A DNA stretch of 48,776 nt from Candidatus Pelagibacter sp. (lineage in GTDB: Bacteria; Pseudomonadota; Alphaproteobacteria; Pelagibacterales; Pelagibacteraceae), in assembly GCA_028225715.1 (NCBI GenBank), contig JAOIXS010000007.1:1-48776 (forward strand), in the 5' to 3' direction. Positions 43,761 through 48,776 of the stretch are shown piece after piece. The first letter of the stretch is position 1; each line of letters opens with the position of its first letter. The translations under genes were made by a program, and so were the position numbers. The notes under the pieces are model-generated. The model was not told where the DNA came from and ran no database searches. It saw only the letters and a list, made by a program, of their open reading frames with translations.

Positions 43761-45446
43761 ATGTTGGTAAAGTTTTTTAAATTATTTTTAATATTATTAC
43801 TTTATCAGAGTCCATTATACTCAAAAAATACCAGTTTAAACGATTTTAATACGAGGTATTTGTCTAATTATTTTTCAGGAATTGTAGCTTATGAAAATCT
43901 AGATAATACGGAAGCTTTAAAATTTTTTAATTCATCAAAAATATTAATAAAAAAGCATGATGCCTATCTTGAGAGGTATGTATTTTCTTTAGTGCTTGAT
44001 GGCAAAGTTAAGAAAGCAATTAATCAAGTTAAACAGAGCTCAACAAAAAACAACTCTGACTTTTTTCAGGCTAATCTGTTACTAGCAGTTGATAGTTTGA
44101 AGAAAAAAAACTTTAAAAAAAGTAAAGTTTATATCGATAGATCATATGAATTTATTAACAATGATAGGCTTTCCCTAATCGTTGCAGAAACCTTCAAACA
44201 ATATTTATCAGTTTTTGATGAAAAAAAATTAATGAAGCAAAAAAATACGTTTGGAAATTTTTCATTTATTAACGAAGTTTTTCAACGATGTTATTTAAAT
44301 GATAAAGATACTGAGAGATATTTTAAGACATTAATTAATTCACAAAACGATGCTGATTATTCAAGGTATACATTTTTTTTGATCAGTTATTTAATCGAGA
44401 ATAATAATTACGATAAGGCAAAAAAAGTTACTAATAATTTTGATTATTTAAATTCATCAGTATTGATTTCTCAAGGTAAAAAATGGATAGAAGATAAAAA
44501 CTTAGATAATTTTCAAGAAATTTTCTCATGCACTAATTCGAATGACATTGTTAGTGAGCTATTTTTTCTAATAGCAAACCTCTATTCCTCTCAGAATGAT
44601 TATGAAAAATCAAATTTTTACTTAAACATAGCAAACTATTTAAATCCTAAATTTATTTTCAATTTGTCTCTATTAGCTGAAAATTATTATTTGAATGATG
44701 ATTATTCCAATACATTAAAAACCCTCGAAGTATTTGATAAAAAGTATGAATTTTATTATTGGTTTAAGTTAAAAAAAGAGTCTCAAATTATTTTAAAAAA
44801 ATCTGATCAAGAAACATCTCTAAATTTTATCAATGGAAAATTTAAAGAAATTAAAAACCCTAATAAAAAATTTTTATTTGATATTGCAAATATGCATAAA
44901 AACGCAAAAAGATATATTGAAGCGATAAGTTTTTATGATCAAATACTTTTAAAAATGGACATTAATTCCAATTTATACGCTGAAATATTATATAGGCGTG
45001 GAGGAAGTTATGAAAGATCTGGAGATTATATAAAAGCAGATAAAGATTTATTAAAATCTCTAGAAGCCAACCCAGATGATGCTTATGTTTTAAATTATTT
45101 AGCTTATTCATGGCTGGAAAGAGAACATAAAATTGATACTGCTCTTAAAATGCTCGAAAAAGCTTATGCAGCCAGAAGTAACGATCCATATATTATTGAC
45201 TCAATCGGTTGGGCATATTACTTGGTTGACGAATATGAGAAGGCAGAAAATTTTCTTAAAAGAGCAGTTGAATTAATGCCTCAGGATCCAACAGTCAACG
45301 ATCACTATGGTGATATTCTTTGGAAGCTGGATAGAAAAATTCAAGCAAGATATTTTTGGCAAGCTGTTTTAAATTTAGATGAAACAGAAGATATTATGAA
45401 AAAAACTATTAAAAATAAATTAATAGAGGGATTAAAAAATTCCTAA
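43761..45446 (+). CDS. Exported tetratricopeptide-repeat protein
   Basis: 561 residues with an N-terminal signal (MLVKFFKLFLILLLYQSPLYS) and degenerate helical repeats throughout. Clear TPR units lie in the last third: RRGGSYERSGDYIKADKDLL, LEANPDDAYVLNYLAYSWLE, SIGWAYYLVDEYEKAENFL, RAVELMPQDPTVNDHYGDIL. Similar proteins sit by ispE in many alphaproteobacteria. It should be periplasmic or attached to the outer membrane as a scaffold; the partner is unknown. ispE follows 3 bp later. Confidence 0.85.
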   Translation: MLVKFFKLFLILLLYQSPLYSKNTSLNDFNTRYLSNYFSGIVAYENLDNTEALKFFNSSKILIKKHDAYLERYVFSLVLDGKVKKAINQVKQSSTKNNSDFFQANLLLAVDSLKKKNFKKSKVYIDRSYEFINNDRLSLIVAETFKQYLSVFDEKKLMKQKNTFGNFSFINEVFQRCYLNDKDTERYFKTLINSQNDADYSRYTFFLISYLIENNNYDKAKKVTNNFDYLNSSVLISQGKKWIEDKNLDNFQEIFSCTNSNDIVSELFFLIANLYSSQNDYEKSNFYLNIANYLNPKFIFNLSLLAENYYLNDDYSNTLKTLEVFDKKYEFYYWFKLKKESQIILKKSDQETSLNFINGKFKEIKNPNKKFLFDIANMHKNAKRYIEAISFYDQILLKMDINSNLYAEILYRRGGSYERSGDYIKADKDLLKSLEANPDDAYVLNYLAYSWLEREHKIDTALKMLEKAYAARSNDPYIIDSIGWAYYLVDEYEKAENFLKRAVELMPQDPTVNDHYGDILWKLDRKIQARYFWQAVLNLDETEDIMKKTIKNKLIEGLKNS

Positions 45447-45449
45447 ATT

Positions 45450-46295
45450 ATGAATAGTTTCAAGATAACATCTTATGCAAAGATAAATTTAGCTCTTAAC
45501 GTTACTGGAAAAAAATCAAAGCTTCATAATATTGAAAGTTTAATTTCTTTTATTGATTTGCATGACTCAATCACACTAAGAGAAAGCAACACAAAACAGC
45601 ATAAAATCAATTTTATTGGAAAGTTTTCTAAAAACATCAGTAAAATTAATACTATTTCAAAATTGTTAAAAATTTTAGATAAAAAAAAACTTTTAAATAA
45701 TAAAAAATTTGAAATCAAAGTTATAAAAAATATACCTCAAAAAGCAGGAATGGGAGGTGGGTCCATGAATGCTGCTAGTCTATTAAATTTATTTATTGAA
45801 AAAAAAATAATTAAAATAAAAAAAGATGAGTTAAAAAAAATAAGTAATGAAATAGGTTCAGATGTGATTTTAGGCTTAAAGCCATCATCTGCTATTCTTT
45901 TATCTAATGGAGATATTAAAAAATATAAAAATAAAATTAAATTTCATATATTAGTTGCAAAACCTAATTTTGGATGTTCTACAAAATATATTTATTCAAA
46001 AGTTAATTCATTTTCTAAACCTCAATTTAACCCTCCTAAACAGAAACTATTTGAAGCAAAATATTTAAAAAGTTTAGATAATGATCTTGAAAAAGTTGCA
46101 TTTAATAAATATCCAGAACTTAAAAGAATTAAATCCTACCTTAGTGGTTTATCTAATACTCTATTTGTTAGAATGTCTGGATCAGGATCCTCAATAGTGG
46201 CTTATTTTCATTCTAAAAAGGCCTGCAAAAAAGCCTGTAGTCAATATAAACGAAAATTTAATAGCCATTGGTGTATTGAATCAAAAACTATATAA
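45450..46295 (+). CDS. ispE: 4-diphosphocytidyl-2-C-methyl-D-erythritol kinase
   Basis: GHMP kinase of the MEP pathway, 281 residues. SYAKINLALNVTGK holds the catalytic lysine, PQKAGMGGGSMNAASLL is the ATP-binding loop, and IGSDVILGL the catalytic aspartate. A late RMSGSGSSIVAYF block is the third motif. With ispH in the retinal run, this is the second MEP-pathway gene in the window. After its stop there is a run of 12 T (46296-46307) without a stem in front of it. Confidence 0.93.
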   Translation: MNSFKITSYAKINLALNVTGKKSKLHNIESLISFIDLHDSITLRESNTKQHKINFIGKFSKNISKINTISKLLKILDKKKLLNNKKFEIKVIKNIPQKAGMGGGSMNAASLLNLFIEKKIIKIKKDELKKISNEIGSDVILGLKPSSAILLSNGDIKKYKNKIKFHILVAKPNFGCSTKYIYSKVNSFSKPQFNPPKQKLFEAKYLKSLDNDLEKVAFNKYPELKRIKSYLSGLSNTLFVRMSGSGSSIVAYFHSKKACKKACSQYKRKFNSHWCIESKTI

Positions 46296-46327
46296 TTTTT
46301 TTTTTTTGTGATATATGCAACTAATAT

Positions 46328-46401
46328 TGGCCCATGGTGAAGTGGTATCACATCTGTTTTTGGTACAGAGATCCGAGGTTCGAATCCTTGTGGGCCAGCC
46401 A
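46328..46401 (+). tRNA. tRNA-Gln (anticodon TTG), CCA encoded
   Basis: The cloverleaf can be drawn by eye. Acceptor TGGCCCA (46328-46334) pairs with TGGGCCA (46391-46397). The anticodon stem TCTGT/ACAGA encloses the seven-base loop TTTTGGT, giving anticodon TTG. The T arm has GGTTCGAATCC, and the discriminator G is followed by an encoded CCA. The next gene starts three bases after the CCA. Confidence 0.95.
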
Positions 46402-46404
46402 TAT

Positions 46405-47679
46405 ATGAATAACTTATTAGATAAATTTTTTTTTAGATCTCAAAACCTTAATCACATAAATTTAGGCTTCAAACATATTAATAAAGAAACAGAAGTTTCA
46501 AAAATATTTGAAGCAATTCATTCATATTCTAGCAATAGTGAAATCCGTTATGTTGGTGGGTGTGTAAGAAAGATTATCAATAAAGAAAGATATGACGATA
46601 TAGATTTAGCAGTAAATTTAAATCCAAAAGAGGTATGTGAAGCTCTTACTAAAAAAGATATAAAATATTACGAGAGTGGAATAGAACATGGAACAATTAC
46701 AGCGTTAATTAATGATATAAAATTTGAGATTACATCATTAAGAAAAGACGTTCATACAGACGGACGACATGCGAAAGTAGAGTTTTCTGATAGCTGGAAA
46801 GATGATGCTTCTAGAAGAGATTTTACTATTAATTCTATTTATGCAGATATTGAAGGAAGTTTATTTGACCCATTTGATGGAAAAAAAGATTTAGAAAATG
46901 GAAAAATTAATTTTATTGGAAATATAGAAACAAGAATTAAAGAAGATTATTTAAGAGTGTTAAGATACGTTAGATTTTTTCTTAGTTATTCTAAACATAG
47001 TCATGACCCACAAGTCATTAAAGCAATTAAAAAAAACCTAAGTGGTGTCTTAAGTATTTCCTCAGAAAGATTAATAGATGAATTTCAAAAGTTATTAAAA
47101 TCAGACGGTTTTCTAAAGTTAACCAAGGATAAGAATTGTTTAGATATTATAAATCTTATTTTCCCACAAATAAAAAACATTTCTCTGTTTAATAAAATGA
47201 ATGGTTTTGCAAAAAAAAACTTTTCTGAAGTAGATTTTATTTTCTTGTTATCTTTAATGATTATTGATGGAACTGATAATGTAGATTACTTTATTTATAA
47301 ATTCAATTTATCCAAAAAAGATCAAAAAAGACTTATATTTTTAAATAAGTTTAATTTAGAAAAAAATACTAGCCAAACTTTTTCAGAAAAAAATCTAAAT
47401 AAATTTTTTTATTTTAATGGTAGGGAGGCATTATTAGATGTTCTTTATTTTAAAATTTTTAAATCCAAAAAAGTAGACAATAAGTTAATCAAAATGATTG
47501 AAATTTTTAAAAAAAAAGAAATACCAGTTATGCCATTTAAAGCTAGTACTTTGATGAAAAAATACCAAGTTCCTGAGGGAAGAGAGCTGGGACAGAAGTT
47601 AAAAGCAATAGAAGAAGTCTGGACTAGTAACGATTTCAAAATTTCAGATAAAGAAGTTCAAAAAATAGTAAGTAATTAA
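46405..47679 (+). CDS. cca: CCA tRNA nucleotidyltransferase / poly(A) polymerase family protein
   Basis: 424-residue class II nucleotidyltransferase. Head domain: IRYVGGCVRKII, ERYDDIDLAVNL (catalytic aspartate pair), SLRKDVHTDGRHAKVEF, the RRDFTINSIYAD motif, then DYLRVLRYVRFF. The C-terminal region is helical and poorly conserved. CCA addition and poly(A) addition cannot be separated by sequence. The frame extends upstream to 46315, but that stretch is tRNA-Gln; ATG 46405 gives the right N-terminus. Its TAA shares TTAA with the greA stop. Confidence 0.9.
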   Translation: MNNLLDKFFFRSQNLNHINLGFKHINKETEVSKIFEAIHSYSSNSEIRYVGGCVRKIINKERYDDIDLAVNLNPKEVCEALTKKDIKYYESGIEHGTITALINDIKFEITSLRKDVHTDGRHAKVEFSDSWKDDASRRDFTINSIYADIEGSLFDPFDGKKDLENGKINFIGNIETRIKEDYLRVLRYVRFFLSYSKHSHDPQVIKAIKKNLSGVLSISSERLIDEFQKLLKSDGFLKLTKDKNCLDIINLIFPQIKNISLFNKMNGFAKKNFSEVDFIFLLSLMIIDGTDNVDYFIYKFNLSKKDQKRLIFLNKFNLEKNTSQTFSEKNLNKFFYFNGREALLDVLYFKIFKSKKVDNKLIKMIEIFKKKEIPVMPFKASTLMKKYQVPEGRELGQKLKAIEEVWTSNDFKISDKEVQKIVSN

Positions 47680-48152
47680 ACGTACTTTACATCTTTAATT
47701 TCAAAGTTTTTTACACCTGCGGGAGTTCTAATTTCAACTAAATCATTTTTGTTTTTCCCAATTAAACCTCTACCAATCGGGGATTGAAAAAATATCAATT
47801 TTTTTTGAAGATCAGCCTCATCTTTTCCAACTATTTTATAGGTAATTTTTTCTCCAGTATCTAAATTTTCTAAATCTACAGTTGAGCCAAAGATGACTTT
47901 ACCATCATTACTCATTTTGGTTACATCGATAACATTCGCTCTAGCAATAATGTCATTTATTTCTGTAATCCTTCCTTCGTTATGAGATTGTTCTTCTTTT
48001 GCAGCATGATATTCAGCATTCTCTTTCAGATCTCCGTGCGATCTTGCTTCAGATATTGCAGCAACTATTTGAGGTCTTTTTTTTTCTTTTAAAAAAATCA
48101 ATTCTTCTTTTAAACTTTCAAGACCATCTATTGTTATTGGTTCTTTATCCAT
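47676..48152 (-). CDS. greA: Transcription elongation factor GreA
   Basis: 158 residues. N-terminal coiled coil with ISEARSHGDLKENAEYHAAKE, where the acidic tip residues (D and E) enter the RNA polymerase secondary channel to stimulate transcript cleavage, and a C-terminal FKBP-like domain with SPIGRGLIGK. Complete and standard. It starts one base after the hemF stop. Confidence 0.97.
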   Translation of the reverse strand: MDKEPITIDGLESLKEELIFLKEKKRPQIVAAISEARSHGDLKENAEYHAAKEEQSHNEGRITEINDIIARANVIDVTKMSNDGKVIFGSTVDLENLDTGEKITYKIVGKDEADLQKKLIFFQSPIGRGLIGKNKNDLVEIRTPAGVKNFEIKDVKYV

Positions 48153-48153
48153 T

Positions 48154-48776
48154 TTAATTCCATTTTGCTATTGGTGGTAAAGACATTAATATTGCCTCAA
48201 CATTACCACCTGTTTGTAAACCAAATTTTGTTCCTCTATCGTATAGTAAATTAAACTCAGTATATCTACCTCTTTTAATATACTGTGTCTCCTTTTGTTT
48301 TACTGTCCATTTCTTTTTGTGTTTCAATTGTATTATTGAATTAAATAACATTTGAAAAGTAACTCCAAGATCTGTTACAAATTTAAAGTCTTTCTCCCAA
48401 TCATTTTTTTTGTAATCAAAAAAAATACCACCAATTCCTCTTGTTTCTTTTCTATGAGGTAAATAAAAATATTCATCACACCACTTTTTATATTTTTTAT
48501 AGAATTTTTTATCATGCCGATTACACATCTTTTTTAATTCATTATGAAGAAAGTTTTTTTCTTTAAGGTCTTTGATACAAGGTGTTACATCCATACCACC
48601 GCCAAACCATCCATGCGTTGTGTAAATAAACCTTGTATTAAAATGAATTGCTGGAACATGGGGATTTTTCATATGCATTACAATAGAAATTCCTGATGCC
48701 CAAAAATTTGGATCTTTAGAGGCACCTGGGATTTTTTTACTCATTTCTTTTGAAAACTTTCCATGCACTTCTGAAA
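48154..48776 (-). CDS. hemF: Aerobic coproporphyrinogen III oxidase, 5' end missing
   Basis: The frame is open to the right window edge (last whole codon 48772-48774), so the N-terminal third is outside. Visible HemF motifs: FWASGISIVMHMKNPHVPAIHFN, TTHGWFGGGMDVTPC, a late RGRYTEFNLLYDRGTKFGLQTG and ESILMSLPP-like ending EAILMSLPPIAKW. It uses O2 to decarboxylate coproporphyrinogen III in haem synthesis, linking to the haem needs of the cytochrome oxidase. The GTG at 48766-48768 is internal, not the start. Confidence 0.95.
   Translation of the reverse strand, partial: SEVHGKFSKEMSKKIPGASKDPNFWASGISIVMHMKNPHVPAIHFNTRFIYTTHGWFGGGMDVTPCIKDLKEKNFLHNELKKMCNRHDKKFYKKYKKWCDEYFYLPHRKETRGIGGIFFDYKKNDWEKDFKFVTDLGVTFQMLFNSIIQLKHKKKWTVKQKETQYIKRGRYTEFNLLYDRGTKFGLQTGGNVEAILMSLPPIAKWN

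Noticed and set aside
46296..46307. Run of 12 T after ispE as an intrinsic terminator
   Set aside because: No convincing stem-loop precedes it; in such AT-rich DNA a T run alone is weak evidence.
46315..46404. Upstream extension of the CCA enzyme through the tRNA
   Set aside because: These bases form a full tRNA-Gln cloverleaf, and the encoded residues do not resemble the enzyme's N-terminus.

Overview
The window is a 48.8 kb stretch of a very AT-rich, extremely compact alphaproteobacterial chromosome. The closest match I recognise is the marine SAR11 / Candidatus Pelagibacter group. Reasons: A+T-dominated codon use throughout, genes packed with 0-40 bp gaps or overlaps, a tandem SAM-II/SAM-V riboswitch in front of a homocysteine methyltransferase (an arrangement described from Pelagibacter), a split ATP synthase with b and b' subunits in a separate F0 operon, retinal-synthesis genes (crtIBY, blh), and a CcrM-type methyltransferase beside rnhB. 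I see no insertion sequence, prophage, CRISPR array, integron or plasmid gene. This is core genome.

Layout. 1-5213 (+): end of ribF, ileS, lspA, a DUF3035-type lipoprotein, pgi. 5205-7033 (-): purD and rsmD. 7055-7243 (+): a DUF2093 protein. 7248-12884 (-): ubiA, msbA, waaA, lpxK and an LpxL-type acyltransferase, a lipid A/Kdo assembly and export operon headed by a ubiquinone gene. 12937-13341 (+): DUF2721 membrane protein. 13338-15812 (-): a four-gene module (CDGSH protein, DoxX, pirin, quinone oxidoreductase) divergent from an HxlR-type regulator (15907-16266). 16267-16569: the only intergenic region over 300 bp, filled by the SAM-II aptamer, an intrinsic terminator, the SAM-V aptamer and a possible leader ORF ahead of bhmT. 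17634-18305 (-): HAD hydrolase. 18323-26457 (+): rsmE, the aa3-type cytochrome c oxidase genes with assembly factors (ctaC, ctaD, ctaB, a 41-residue membrane protein, ctaG, ctaE, surf1), thrC and a peroxiredoxin.

26449-39137 (-) is one co-directional run of 15 genes whose largest gap is 39 bp: dciA-like, a thiol oxidoreductase, smc, atpIBEGF, crtI, crtB, crtY, blh, ispH, thrB, rnhA. It places the membrane part of ATP synthase just upstream of the genes that make retinal, presumably for a proton-pumping rhodopsin that is not in this window. 39138-41269 (+): mutY and a FAD monooxygenase. 41266-43749 (-): a family 4-like uracil-DNA glycosylase, rnhB and ccrM. 43761-47679 (+): a TPR protein, ispE, tRNA-Gln and a CCA-adding enzyme. 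47676-48776 (-): hemF (cut by the window edge) and greA.

The points most worth a second look are regulatory and architectural. They are the riboswitch leader, in which one pyrimidine tract can pair with either of two ribosome binding sites; the twin operator-like palindromes at the HxlR divergon; a CcrM site overlapping the -10 of ccrM itself; a palindromic CATATG that supplies the start codons of both dciA and mutY; a tRNA ending three bases before the start codon of the CCA enzyme; an SMC with no recognisable hinge; and a uracil glycosylase lacking three of four Fe-S cysteines. All functional calls come from reading the translated sequence and remembered family motifs. No database search was run.
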